DNA of 60,000 nt from Membranipora membranacea (GCA_914767715.1 OU612066.1:26822283-26882282), one strand, 5' to 3'; shown: positions 1 to 10,195, counted from the stretch's first letter. Numbers and translations: made by a program. Notes: generated by a model from the letters alone, not told the origin.

Positions 1-256
1 GATAAAAATTATTTTTGATTCAGAATCTGCAACATTGAAAACTCATAATATGGACATAGTTTGGGAAATAATTTTAGTATTTGAATATTCAATTATACCA
101 TTTTCGGCCTGTTTTGCGGACAATTTGGCAGAATATTTCATGAGTTCCGTCACTAAAATTAAGATTTATCAACATTCAAGCCTCCAATGATTTGGAAACC
201 CTGTCTTACAGGGTTATCAATAATGCCGACTCTGAATCAAAAATCATTTTTATCCT
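1..256. mobile_element. Small palindromic MITE, left end cut by the window edge
   Basis: The first 30 bases (GATAAAAATTATTTTTGATT and on) reappear inverted at about 227-256 (TGAATCAAAAATCATTTTTA). These look like terminal inverted repeats of about 28 bp around a non-coding core of about 200 bp. The left flank is outside the window, so no target-site duplication can be checked and the superfamily is unknown. It lies in or beside the 3' part of the cGAS-like gene on the minus strand. Confidence 0.6.
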
Positions 257-433
257 AACATTAGCAGTTTTCAATATAATCCTCTTTCAGCAGGTTTCTC
301 CTATGCGGCGCTGGTTAAAAGTACCAAACTGGAGAGAGGACAACTCCGAATTGAGGCATAAATAAGAGCTCAGAAAACTGTCTATTGCCGTCAAATGCTT
401 TTCAACTAGGAGGTGTACCCATTGATAACATAC

Positions 434-630
434 CTAAGACCATTTACATCTGACCAACTCAAACGTGCAACAACATCGATTGAGAAACTTTCCCCTCTCC
501 ATGTAACATTGAGTATGGCTGCTGGACCGGCACCATGTGAGCGAGTAACATGTACTTGATGTCCTTGGAACTTAGTCAGGCTATTAGATGCTAATTTCTT
601 GTCCACTGAGCTAAGAATTTCTCTCCGTAC
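434..630 (-). CDS. cGAS-like/Mab-21-like nucleotidyltransferase, exon with third catalytic Asp
   Basis: This 197-bp exon has an acceptor after TTTTAACAG and a donor AG|GTATGTT. It enters in phase 0 and leaves in phase 2, and encodes about 65 residues. The sequence GAGPAAILNVTW followed by FSIDVVARLSW matches the cGAS/Mab-21 pattern in which a GPA(x)TL strand precedes a strand carrying the third catalytic acidic residue. It continues in frame from the exon at 2322-2593. The downstream exons (zinc ribbon or helical lobe) would lie off the left edge. Family assignment rests on motifs seen by eye. Enzymes of this family make cyclic dinucleotides or related products when they sense nucleic acid; the ligand and product here cannot be inferred. 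Confidence 0.72.
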
Positions 631-854
631 CTGTTAAAATCGAGGAGCAATAGACTAGCATTAATCACACCTGCCATCAAATTGTTATATTAGGAACTTT
701 ATGGTGTGAATTTATTTGAATTGAAGTGGTTAGCGGTTACGCAATAGATAAAACAAGAATAGCCTTTTGGATACTGACCAGCTATAGCGACATCCCCGTT
801 ATGGAGCTCAATCACAAGACACATAATCACATGTCTAAATGATCGATTAAAATC

Positions 855-1107
855 AGGTGGTCACTTCACATGCAACATCCCTAAGCATGGAGCGAGATAT
901 CAGGGAGCGAGATATCAGTAGCCTTACGGCCGCGAGGCTGCAACTTCTGCACCAGGTTGCTCTCTGGTCGCAGGTAGGTTGGAGCACTCCCGGGCCCAAC
1001 CAAACCCCAGTAGTCAACGGACTGCAGTGGGATTCGAGCCCACAGCCTTCAACACTTGCTTGTTGAAGAACCGACGCTCTAACCAACTGAGCCACCTTCT
1101 ACTCCTC
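855..1107 (-). mobile_element. tRNA-derived SINE (family A)
   Basis: On the minus strand a tRNA-like head has an A box (TGGCTCAGTTGG) and a B box (GGGCTCGAATCCC), followed by about 150 bp of unrelated body. A diverged copy lies at about 23065-23275, also on the minus strand, sharing head and body. Unlike a real tRNA gene it has no matching acceptor stem. It sits in the intron of the cGAS-like gene in the gene's own orientation. Long overlapping ORFs on both strands here look like chance. Confidence 0.75.
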
Positions 1108-1117
1108 TTACGAACTT

Positions 1118-2112
1118 AGATTATTATTATTATTATCTTTATTACTAACCATTGGTAGCAGACTAAAAATCAGCAGCGACCCTCATAGGTTTTTGTAGAA
1201 AAAGAGGAGGCATCCTGGGTATAAAAAGTGAAATATAAAAAGTGATCCGTTTAGTTTATAATTAATACAGCCGGCATTGCTATACTTCATTAGTACTGTG
1301 CTCAATCTCAGAGCAGAGCTACACTTGGTGTCTGTCTGGCGTTGTTTTAGTCTGGCGTAGAGTAAAAGGGATTGGCTGTAGCAGTTTGTTGTTGCAGTGT
1401 GCTGGGTTTCTGACTTTTCTAGCGTTATCAGTAGATGATTTATCTAGAAATGATGTTAAGAGCAGACAGGCGCTCTTCATAGCTATTGTGGCACGGGCAG
1501 ATGATTTTCAGAGAGAGATTTTCTAAGCTGGTTAGTCGTTCAAGTGCCTCTACTGTTGTCATCGGATAACACAATGGACTCGCATACATCATTATAGGTC
1601 GTATGCAGGTCACGTAGTATTTGGTGAGGATGTTTTGTGGGATTCCAGCCCGCTTGAGTTTGAGCAGTACGAACGTCTTGGGTCTGACCCGGCTCCCGAT
1701 TCGGTTCAAATGTTGCTTGAAGCTAAGGTGATCATCAATTTTTACTTCGAGGAAGTTGGTCGTGTTGACTTGTGGTATGTCCTGACCGCCAATGGTCAAG
1801 CAGGTGGTTTGTTCATTCTGCACCTTGGCATACTTGTTACAGATGTTCATAGCATATGATTTATTCGCGTTAGCAATCATATTGTGCTCTTCACACCATT
1901 GAGCCATTTGATTGACGCAGGTTTGCATGTCGCTCGGTTCACTGCTTGTTGTTCGGCTTATCAGTGTGAGGTCATCAGCGTATTTGACAACTTTACATGT
2001 GACATCCCAACTGTCTATGTATAGAAGCCAAAACATCGGGCCTAAGATGGTGCCTTGTGGAGTGCCTTTCAGAACTGCTTGTTTGCTGCTTGATGTAGGA
2101 TTAAGATTAGGA
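1118..2112 (-). mobile_element. LINE 3' fragment (jockey/I-like reverse transcriptase)
   Basis: An open minus-strand frame (about 2112 down to 1440) contains reverse-transcriptase landmarks: GTPQGTILGPMF, then VVKYADDLTLIS with the catalytic ADD, then KIDDHLSFKQHL and the C-terminal ERL..L..LSLKIICP segment. A 3' UTR of about 320 bp follows, ending in an AATAATAAT-type tail at about 1118-1135, typical of LINE 3' ends. The 5' part, including the endonuclease, is missing. It is a dead fragment in the intron of the cGAS-like gene. Confidence 0.8.
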
Positions 2113-2321
2113 TAAGGCTGTGAGTGGTTAGCCAGTAGTTAGTTACAAATCAATTTACTTCAACACCTGCGGTTTGGAGGGCAAATGGCATAATGTGTTT
2201 GTTTCTTGTGCCTTGTTTCATATTACTTCTCACAATAGCGACAAACTGGCCAAAAATCCAAAAATTCATATTCTAGTCATTATTTTAATATTGGAATCTG
2301 TGGTTGAGTTTAGTCAAATAC

Positions 2322-2593
2322 CTTTGAAGTTGAGAGATATCCGTTTTCTTTACACAGATGTGGTGGCCCTCCCTTTACTTTCATCTTCCCAGAGCTCTTC
2401 TTAGAAGATTCAGCATGTGGCTTTGTCTTACATCTGGAAAGGTCTAGACAGAACTGAAGGTCAAAGTCAGAGTTGCTCGGAATATGTAGTGCTGAGTATT
2501 CATAATGGCTTCCAGCATGAACCACCTCAGATACATCTACGTTTCCTCTGAGAGCGGGCTTCAGAAAGGTTTCAACTATATGTTTAACACAAC
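2322..2593 (-). CDS. cGAS-like/Mab-21-like nucleotidyltransferase, core exon (GS and DFD motifs)
   Basis: This 272-bp exon has acceptor TTTCAG|GT and donor AAAG|GTATTTG. It enters in phase 1 and leaves in phase 0, with 90 full codons. It holds the nucleotidyltransferase signature: AGSHYE (the GS helix motif), then IPSNSDFDLQF, where the two Asp correspond to the first two metal-binding acidic residues of cGAS-like receptors. The exon ends in NGYLSTSK and the next exon begins VRREIL, as expected for this fold (GYLS-x-K-V). With the third Asp in the 434-630 exon, the catalytic triad is complete, so the gene is probably functional. The first exon lies to the right and was not identified. The intron (631-2321) contains a SINE and a LINE fragment. 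Confidence 0.75.
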
Positions 2594-3644
2594 CTGAAAT
2601 GATGAATCAAAAGGTATGTGTAAGCAATCATCAAAGAAATTACTGTACACAAAGTGTGGATGATCCCCTGTTACTCCTTGCTTCAATCAATGACTCAAGG
2701 CATGATTCAATCGATCTTCAACCAATGATCTTCTGGTCAATGACTTGAATCCCAATTATTTGCGTGGGTGCTATTGACGGCAAATCATCGAAAAATGACG
2801 ACCACTTACCTCACAATATTATTACGCCCATTGTCAAGAAAGGCAAGTCTAAACCGTGCAAAGTGTGACATTAGGGTGGTTCTACTGATCAAGTGAGGAA
2901 GTAGGTCCTAAAGATCCATACCCGATTTTGTTTTTTGTTATGGAACTGAATTTCAAGTATTGTCGAAGATAGTATGTTAATAGAAATAACAGACCTTTTA
3001 GCGACCTCTGAGCCTTTGTTTTACCGGTATCAAGGTATCCATGTTGCACTCGCGCAATTTCCAGTCTTATACCTACAGAAAACAAACGAAACACTATTTT
3101 TCAAAGCCTACACAAACACAGAGGCGACGGAGAAGGCGATTCCGGCGCGATATTCCTAGGAGTTCTGCAACACAAGTCAAGTAAGTCAGGTCACACAAAC
3201 ACAGTCAAACAAACACAATCATCAGCAACTACAAGTAAAGCTTACAAAAAGGTCTTAGCATGATTTGGCCATTTCTTGTCGTATTCCTTCTTTTTTAATT
3301 GTTGAAATCACAAGGTAGGGTTTACGTCCACTTAAAAGGTGTCCTCAGAGCAAGGCAGACTCAGCTCCGTGGCTAGTACACTGCAGCAGGATTCAAACCT
3401 ATACTCCTCTTAGATATAACAGAGTTAGGAAGAAAGACAATGACAACACAAGATTCGTAATAGCTATAGTGATTTTCTGTATGCCTCTGAATTTCTCTAT
3501 CATCCTGAGATTTTAAATCAGAAGTGAATCGTCCAAACTAAAAAGCCAACGGTGTAAACTTGTGTGATAATCAAAATCTTAGCCCACTGATAATAATTGT
3601 GATACCTTACCTTTATTTTTTGCCATAGTTGTCGAGGCTTATAC
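2594..3644. other. No gene recognised; possible SINE scrap
   Basis: This should hold the upstream part of the cGAS-like gene, but I cannot place a first exon. At about 3310-3410, minus strand, a B-box-like GTTTGAATCC is followed by a body that resembles a degraded tRNA-derived SINE. The ORFs in both directions lack codon bias or family resemblance. Confidence 0.4.
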
Positions 3645-3937
3645 TGAACAGTAGTTGGATAAAACACTATTGCTTTCTTGGCCTTCTTGCTGACACAGCT
3701 GTTCTATTTCCCTTTATATCTTATGGTCTTATGTCAATGTCAATGCTATACACAATGTGAGTGCACTTTTTTGTGTCAGGTAGGTACATGGCAATCTATG
3801 CTATACCAACAAATTCATTCTTATCTTTATTATTAGATTGTGTTTTGTTAGTCATTATAGTCTGTGTTGTAAAGGGGAATTTTTCATTATGATGGGGGAA
3901 TTCCCCTTTATGTAATCAAAGAGTCTGACACGTTTAA
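3645..3937. repeat. Dispersed repeat B, copy 1 (split by a transposon)
   Basis: The stretch from CACTATTGCTTTCTTGGCC to GGGGAATTCCCCTTTATGTA is closely repeated at 14890-15150. The end of the repeat (ACAATAAATGTAGATAAGA) reappears at 6380-6425, after the transposon at 3938-6370. The 14.9-kb copy therefore shows the uninterrupted site. A small hairpin, GGGGAATT...AATTCCCC, lies near its end. Confidence 0.75.
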
Positions 3938-4333
3938 AGCTGCGTGTACATTGTCAACTAATCTGCCTATTTGAACAACACCAACATTCAACACCGACAA
4001 ATCTTCTAATGTAAACATTGTGTCGGTGCAGACCACTGAATTAATATCTTGGAATTCAATGGTGCAGACTAATCGGAGTTTAATGAAATCATTGCTCTGT
4101 GATCATGTCACAGAATGAACGACACAGGGTCCGAAGTTGATTTTTGTGACAAAGTAAAATACCTTGGTGTTACTGTTGACGATAAACTCCGCTATCATGA
4201 GCATGTGCAATCCATCGTGACTACTGCATCTCAACGCATGTATATTGTGAAAAATTTTGTATACTATAGCTCAAAGCCCCTTTCTCATATGTTATTCAAA
4301 AGTTTTATTGTATCCCTCATCACTTACTGTCTC

Positions 4334-5616
4334 TAGGGGTGGAACGGATCAGGGTTAGGCAACCTCGGATCGGATATCGGATTGGTCCATAAATTCAACC
4401 TCGGATCGGATCCGGATAACGCTTACAAACGCTAAATTTACCAGTCCAAGCAGCTGTACTTTTGCACCATAATATACAGTTAAGGTCATTGAATACATGG
4501 ATAAACACCGTCAACAATCTTTTCCCTGAACCATTACCCTAATTTAAATGTGCATATATCTGATTGGATATAATACTTTACAAGGAGCAACTTATCACTC
4601 AAACAGCCACGGCGCAAGGATCACACACACAGATTATTTGAAAAGATCATTTAATGAGTACAGAGATCTCTTGACTACGAGCATTTGTGCATAGACCCTC
4701 AATTTGCCAGGATCACTCAAACCCCGATATTGATAATCACTGAGTTTGAATAAACTCCCTGCACCTATGCCCCAAACTCTCTACTGTGATTAGGATAGGA
4801 ATTGTCCTCCTACTTTGAAGAAAAGGATAACCTTGTACATTAAACTAGACAGTTTGTTACAAGGAATATCATTGGACAAGCATTATGTCTTCACAACGAT
4901 CTGAGTAAAGATGCTTCTCTCCAATTCAGCAGAAAAAAACGCATCTATCAAATTTAATCAGCAACAACATAGATTGCTATGAAAATGAGATAGGTATTGA
5001 ATGCCTACTAATCACCACTCAATTATCTAATCTGAACTACAAATAAATGACCATCATACTGTAGTAGTGTAAGTGTCAGGGGCGTATATTCTAAAATATT
5101 TCACTCACTGACTTTTCAGAGATGAGCATAATAATCGGGCGCAGCCCGATCCACATGCCGTAGGCGTGGCGGGGAGGGTGTGGGAGGGGCGCTTAAGCGC
5201 CCTCCCACCACGGAAATTTTTGCATATCGGTAGCAAAATAGTGCAAGCAGAGAGGTATTTCAATAGCTCACTGAGCTGTTGGGTACTTTCAGAAAACAAC
5301 TCAATAGCAGTAGACGATTACGGTAAAAATGCTCCAGTTATAAAGCACCCATTTGAAAAAAAACTGACCTTGATGGGATTCGAACCCACAACAATCTTAT
5401 TAATAGTGATTATAAGGCGGACACTCTACACACTGAGCTATTCAGCCACTCACGGATTTCCACGGGCCGTGAGTGCTAATATACGCCACTGGTAAGTGTT
5501 GATTAAAAACGTATCATCTCGGATCAGACAGAACACATATCCGATCCGTTTGTGGTTGAATCCGAGGTCAAATATCCGAAATTCAACTCCAACCTCAAGA
5601 GGTCGTTCCACCCCTA
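4334..5616. mobile_element. hAT-type non-autonomous element, TSD ACTGTCTC
   Basis: Terminal inverted repeats TAGGGGTGGAACG and CGTTCCACCCCTA are flanked by a perfect 8-bp duplication, ACTGTCTC (4326-4333 and 5617-5624). Subterminal regions on both sides carry repeated TCGGATCGGAT-like motifs. The element splits the LINE reading frame and is itself split by the 415-bp element at 5077-5491. No transposase ORF remains. Confidence 0.85.
5077..5491 (-). mobile_element. hAT-type MITE carrying a tRNA-like block, copy 1
   Basis: This copy is 415 bp and inverted relative to the other two. The ends are CAGGGGCGTATATT and AATATACGCCACTG, flanked by the 8-bp duplication GTAAGTGT (5069-5076 and 5492-5499). 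On the minus strand an A box (ATAGCTCAGTGTGTAGAG) and a B box (GGGTTCGAATCCC) resemble a tRNA gene, but the spacing is too long and the acceptor stem does not pair. The far half holds GC-rich palindromes (GGGCGCTTAAGCGCCC). An ORF of about 110 codons on the other strand recurs in each copy but only because the DNA is repeated. Confidence 0.88.
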
Positions 5617-6425
5617 ACTGTCTCCCCATACTTTTTCCAAGCATCCATGCAAGCGACAAGAAGTCCTTACGCAAAATATTTAAAGACGCCGCCAAGTTAG
5701 GGATTGAGCACCCCGATATAGATGCTCTGGTGGCCAACCAGATCAAGACACTTGGCCTACGGTACATACACGAGGAAGAGCACTTTATCAATGACTTTCT
5801 AACTAAATGCCCCTCAGGTCGCTACCGCACCGTTAAATATCGGGGTACATGGGGTAGAGACAGCTTTTTAAGACATCTCATACATTCATACATACACTTA
5901 ATAATATACTATTCTAAAAAACTTTTTTTACAACAGAGATCTGATTTTTTCCATGTTTTTCTTTCTTGTCAGTATTAACAACGTATTTCGTGACAAATTT
6001 TTGTCTATGATAGTAATAAATCCATCCATCCATCCATTGATACATAGCCAATCAAACACAGATGTAGGTCATTCAGGTCAACAGGTCAGAATACCATGTG
6101 TGGCAATGTCAAGGTTAAATGCCTAGTACTACCATTACTAGCTGTAGCTATTGTACAGGGGTAATATTGTTGCAAAATGGTAGCTGATTGGTCAATATAG
6201 TCGCTTGATTGATAGATCAGGGTAGAGTTATTAGACTGACAAATCTAGTGTAAAAGCAAAATCATTACAACTATATTACACCGACATTTACTGCCGACAT
6301 TTATTGCCGACAGTTATGGTATGTCGGTGTTGTTCATATATGCAGATTAGTTGACAATGTAAACGCACCTTAACTGATATAACAATAAATGTAGATAAGA
6401 TTGATAGACTGAAAACAGGTGAACT

Positions 6426-7415
6426 ACCATAAACACCGAACAGTAAATAACTATACTACTCACAACATGCAACGTCTGAACTCAATCTCTTATCGATTCT
6501 AAAACGTCTACAACTTAAAACCTAAAGAAGAAACTCTATCAACCCGTCAACAGTTGGCAACTACACCCCTCCCCCCAAGAAAACTTCGACTCTTCTACAA
6601 CAACAGCCCCAAAACTACATCTGCTGCTACGATCCTGTTGAACATTTGATTACTATAACTGAACTCCGAATTATGTTGTACTACCTTACCTTATAAACTC
6701 ACATTGTGTGGTGAGAGACTCAAAACAATCCTAAGAAGGAATGGGATGTAATGATACTAGACAAGAGGTAGCGCAACTCTAACTCTAAATCTATTTTCAG
6801 ACTCGGAGAAAATACCGAATAAAATAATATTATGATATAACTTTCACCGGTTACCAACGGAGCTGGAAATCATGCAATCTACTCTGCAACGGTTTGCAAG
6901 TGCATGCCAGACCGTCCATAAACAATTTCACTCTAATGTATGTTTGCCTAATTTGCCATTTATGAAAATGACTTGTTCTGTTGCCCTGTCCCCGTATTAT
7001 ATGCTCGGTCTGACTGATGTACCGCCCTCGGCCTTAGTTAGGATATGAATATTATACTTTTTATATGTTAATCATGTTGTATATAAACTGATGCACGTAC
7101 TGTTTGAAATGACTCCGGAGTGCGCTGGTTATTATTAACCATTTCAACTTGAGCAAATAGACCGTTTTTATTTATAAATTCAATACTTTTTATTGGGTAC
7201 ATTTTTATGTGTTAGGTCTCTGTCTCTTATTATACAAATAATTAAACTGGAATCATCGCTGCAAATCAACTTGAGTATTTAATTTAGTTAGGAGTATCAA
7301 TAATGAGGAACATGTAAGAAATCACCATCACTCAATACTTGGTACGCCCTGCGCTGGCCGTGCTACTTGATTAAAGGTGGAACGGTCCCACCATCATTAA
7401 GGGTGCCTACCCACT
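6426..7415. other. No gene recognised
   Basis: I see no exon with convincing codon structure and no further repeat with clear ends. Near 6840-7140 the sequence is somewhat less AT-rich, without any recognisable product. Confidence 0.4.
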
Positions 7416-7760
7416 ACATCTGGTAAGTGATCATACTCGATGTTTTAATTTTCAAACATTGAGTAGAACAAAATGTGTAAAGGAAAAAAAACAGCTCATG
7501 AGAGTTACAACTCTATAGACAATAATATGAGAGATGGAGATTGTAACAAAAAGAGATGAATTCTGATAGAATTCTAAGGAGACCACTATCTCATGTAGCT
7601 TGAATTTCAGCTGGTAAAACAACATCTTGTTTCAGAATCATATCTATTTAAAGACTACAGAGAGATGAAGGAAAGATATATTCTGGCAGCTAGTTCTGCA
7701 GTAGTCATGCAATATTCTTACACTGAAAAAGTTCCTAGCACTGTACCAGCCACTATTATG
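7416..7760. repeat. Dispersed repeat C, copy 1 (also shows an empty MITE site)
   Basis: This segment starts at CATCTGGTAAGTGATCATAC and matches 48598-49620, inside a CLCA intron. The second copy contains a 661-bp MITE at 48852-49512. Here the same site is empty (ATCTATTTAAAGACTACAG at 7643-7661), which proves the insertion boundaries. The homology starts at the 3' edge of a predicted exon in the CLCA intron, so the ancestral segment may include an exon/intron junction. Confidence 0.8.
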
Positions 7761-8227
7761 GGGCTCCCCCCACTAGAAATGATCTTCCCATTCTTCCCAC
7801 TTAAAATTTCAATCTTCTAATTCTTCTCTGTTAAGGAGGCAGAGGGGGTTACTCTCAGCCGCAAAGCGCCCAGCTGGCACATATTGTATTGTGTATTATC
7901 AATCAAGCAACTGGATATAAGGTTAGAAGGCTTGCCTCGGGTTTTTATCAAGTATGGCATGACATTTAACCAGGGACATTTCTATGCCCTTGATTTAGCA
8001 CATACCTATTGAGAGACAATCATATCTTCTGTAGTTGTCTTCTTCCGCATTCTCCCTCTGCTACTTGTGGTGGATGTAGATGGCTGCTCGATGTTAAAGT
8101 GGCTCGACCGGTATATAAGGGTCAGTCAATGTAAAGTGATCACTCAGCCATATCAAATTCAAATGGGGTTAGCAGCATTCAAATTCCTCCTTGCTTTTTT
8201 GGGAATATGATGAGCAGTCTTGACTTT
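7761..8227. other. No gene recognised; partial GGGGCTCCC element
   Basis: ATGGGGCTCCCC near 7758 resembles the end of the MITEs at 28096 and 49654 and sits in the same relative position after repeat C. The rest is unassigned up to the LTR element. Confidence 0.4.
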
Positions 8228-8231
8228 ATTG

Positions 8232-8541
8232 TGTGATGTCTCTCAACCCTGTTAGGGTTATAGACAATGTGTCAAAAAACCCTTATAATAGTAAGGGCAT
8301 GTGGAGTAGTCCTATCATAAGGTTTGTTGTCATACATGTACTTTGTACATGTATCTTGGAGTTGTCCTCTCTGTACATACTAAGGAGTTATCATTAGCTG
8401 CCCTGACCTATATATGACAGAGACTGACTTGACCGTGACCTTGATTGAAGTGAGACACACATGAGCACTTGTCTACTGACTTTCATGGTGAGTGGACTGC
8501 TTTATATCTTGCCATCCTGATTAGAACCCAACTTCGCAACA
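8232..8541 (+). repeat. 5' LTR
   Basis: It starts TGTGATGTCTC and ends CGCAACA (TG...CA ends). It contains a perfect inverted repeat ATACATGTAC-TTT-GTACATGTAT and a TATA-like TATATATGAC that may serve as promoter. It matches the 3' LTR except for an extra TG in GAAGTGAGACAC. Confidence 0.9.
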
Positions 8542-8932
8542 TGGTGTCAGTTGTGAGATATACTTAGGAGAGGTGAAGGTGAAGTGCTAGGAGAGGTGTA
8601 GAGGAGAAAGAGAGGTGTATAGGAGAGGTGAATGAGTAGGAGATAAGGTGTTATTGAGGAGAGGAGTAAGGAGAAAAAGGTGTGTAGAAAAGGTGTTTAG
8701 GTGAGTTACTAACTAGGAGTGGAAAACCCTAGTTTAGGTGAGGAGGAAGTGTAGCCAAGGTGTATGAGAAGTGAAACATCCAAAAATCAAACAACAAAAG
8801 ATATTTTCCTGAGTTCACAAATTTTTGCTGGAAATTTGAGTAAAAGTTTTCTTTGTGTTCTTGAATACAATTTGAACTTGTGTCGCTTGAGTATACCCTA
8901 GCTTACTATTGTATAGGTTGTACACTGGTGCC
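8542..8932 (+). promoter_or_regulatory. Primer-binding site and purine-rich gag leader
   Basis: Directly after the 5' LTR, TGGTGTCAGTTGTGAG begins with TGG, as expected for pairing with a tRNA 3' CCA end; the tRNA was not identified. From about 8560 to 8770 the leader is almost purely G/A with repeats of AGGAGAGGTG, an unusual composition that could serve packaging or be a relic of a microsatellite. Confidence 0.55.
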
Positions 8933-10195
8933 ATGGCTAGTATCTTTGCTAGTCTACCTGTGTTTGTTGTAGACTCATCCAATGTCCATGGGTCATTTAA
9001 GCGGTGGTCTGTTGAGTTTAATCTGCCTTTAAGAATGAAGTCGATTGAACTTGGCTATGACATCGAAGAAGTGACTACTGGCACTGGTGGTTCTAGAGTT
9101 ACCGAAAAAGTGAGGGTGCCTCGCTTCGGTGAAGATGCAAAGCTGGCGTCTTTGCTCTGGTGTATGGGCAGTGATGCTCGTGAAGTAGTGTCATCGCTTG
9201 GTGTTGACTTGTTTTCCACATCTTTGGAGTTCTTAGATGTGTGGAACTTGTTGAGAGAACACTTTGAGCATGATGAGTCTGAGTATGTTAAGTTGGACAA
9301 GTTTGTTACCTGTCAACAACTTGACAATGAAGATGAACGCGCTTATCTTCTGCGTGTTGAAGGACTGAGTAGACAATGTGATTTCTCTGGTGGCAATGTC
9401 AGAGAGAGATTTGCATTGTTGATCGCAGTAAGAGGTTTGCGTAACTCAAAATTGAAGTTTGAGATGATGGCTGATGATGAGTTGAACTGGGTCAAGATCA
9501 ACAAAGTTTTAAGGGCAAGACTAGCTGCGCAAGAGTCTTTGAATGACTTAAATAGATCAGACCCGACTTATGCGCTGTCAGAGAGTAAACAGGTCCCTGC
9601 TAAAATACCTGTTAAAGTTGAAGTACACGCTGAGTCTAGTGTAGTTTGTGATCCAATCAATGTTGTACCAAATATTACTGTTATACAGGAGCGTGTTGGT
9701 GAAGTGAAGTGTAGTCCACACCGAGAGAGAAGTGATGAGAGTAGTGTAAGTAATACTTATCATGATGCTTATAACCATTCTAATCGAGGTTCTGACAACA
9801 AGAGATTTTGTAGTGACAACCATCGTTATAATGGTGATGGTGGGAGTGATCATGATGATTACCCTTCACCTGACCGTGAAAGGAGGTATGTAAGTCATAG
9901 TAGTAGTCAGCATTCTGGCTGTTATATATGTCATAAAAATGATCATATTGCGCGTTACTGTCCTGAAGGCGGGTGTTTCAGATGTCAAAGGATGTCACAT
10001 CACCAGCAGGATTGTACTGATGTTTATAGATGTAGGTTTTGTTTGCGTGAAGGCGTCTCAGCAAGAGATTGCAGTTGTAGAGTAAATGGGAGCTCAGACC
10101 AGAGGTACAAAGAGCGAACTAAAAGAAAGTCATGTGATGATCGCTCTCCACCTAGGCAGAGCTCAGGTAGTAGTGATAGTAATTGGCGGATATAA
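8933..10195 (+). CDS. gag: Gag polyprotein of LTR retrotransposon
   Basis: Structural protein of the retrotransposon particle, about 420 residues and uninterrupted. The ATG at 8933 is chosen because it sits in GCCATGG, a strong initiation context; the frame is open a few codons further upstream but without ATG. The N-terminal half has a helical capsid-like region (EFLDVWNLLREHF, RAYLLRVEGL). The C-terminal region has two CCHC zinc knuckles, CYICHKNDHIARYC and CFRCQRMSHHQQDC, and a third, CRFCLREGVSARDC, in which the His is Val. A Ser/Asp/His/Arg-rich linker precedes the knuckles. No frame continues into protease. Intact frame and near-identical LTRs suggest it can still be expressed. Confidence 0.9.
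   Translation: MASIFASLPVFVVDSSNVHGSFKRWSVEFNLPLRMKSIELGYDIEEVTTGTGGSRVTEKVRVPRFGEDAKLASLLWCMGSDAREVVSSLGVDLFSTSLEFLDVWNLLREHFEHDESEYVKLDKFVTCQQLDNEDERAYLLRVEGLSRQCDFSGGNVRERFALLIAVRGLRNSKLKFEMMADDELNWVKINKVLRARLAAQESLNDLNRSDPTYALSESKQVPAKIPVKVEVHAESSVVCDPINVVPNITVIQERVGEVKCSPHRERSDESSVSNTYHDAYNHSNRGSDNKRFCSDNHRYNGDGGSDHDDYPSPDRERRYVSHSSSQHSGCYICHKNDHIARYCPEGGCFRCQRMSHHQQDCTDVYRCRFCLREGVSARDCSCRVNGSSDQRYKERTKRKSCDDRSPPRQSSGSSDSNWRI

Larger units (their letters stand above)
4090..6040 (+). mobile_element. CR1/L2-like LINE 3' fragment, interrupted
   Basis: The translated pieces VKYLGVTVDDKLRYHEHV (near 4157) and, beyond the insertion at 4334-5616, KCPSGRYRTVKYRGTWGRD (near 5800) match the C-terminal end of the LINE at 43612-46125. 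The 3' end GATAGTAATAAATC followed by a short ATCC repeat (about 6008-6037) matches that LINE's GATAGTAATAAATCATTC end. The reading frame is split by the hAT element and is otherwise degraded. Confidence 0.8.
3938..6370. mobile_element. Harbinger-like DNA transposon (non-autonomous), TSD TAA
   Basis: The ends are inverted repeats of about 48 bp: AGCTGCGTGTACATTGTCAA on the left and, on the complement, AGGTGCGTTTACATTGTCAA on the right. Both then run through ACTAATCTGC and AACAACACC. A TAA duplication flanks both ends (3935-3937 and 6371-6373). The sequence outside matches the unoccupied copy of dispersed repeat B near 15160. Both ends carry extra ACCGACA subterminal copies. A TAA/TTA target and ends starting AG fit PIF/Harbinger. 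No transposase is present; the core is a LINE fragment that was later invaded again. Confidence 0.7.

Noticed and set aside
5166-5495. ORF of about 105-185 codons repeated at 5166, 21488 and 33942 (MAGRVWEGRLSALPPRKF...)
   Set aside because: It is antisense to the tRNA-bearing MITE and conserved only because the DNA is repeated; it spans the tRNA-like block and element ends and has no protein-like composition.
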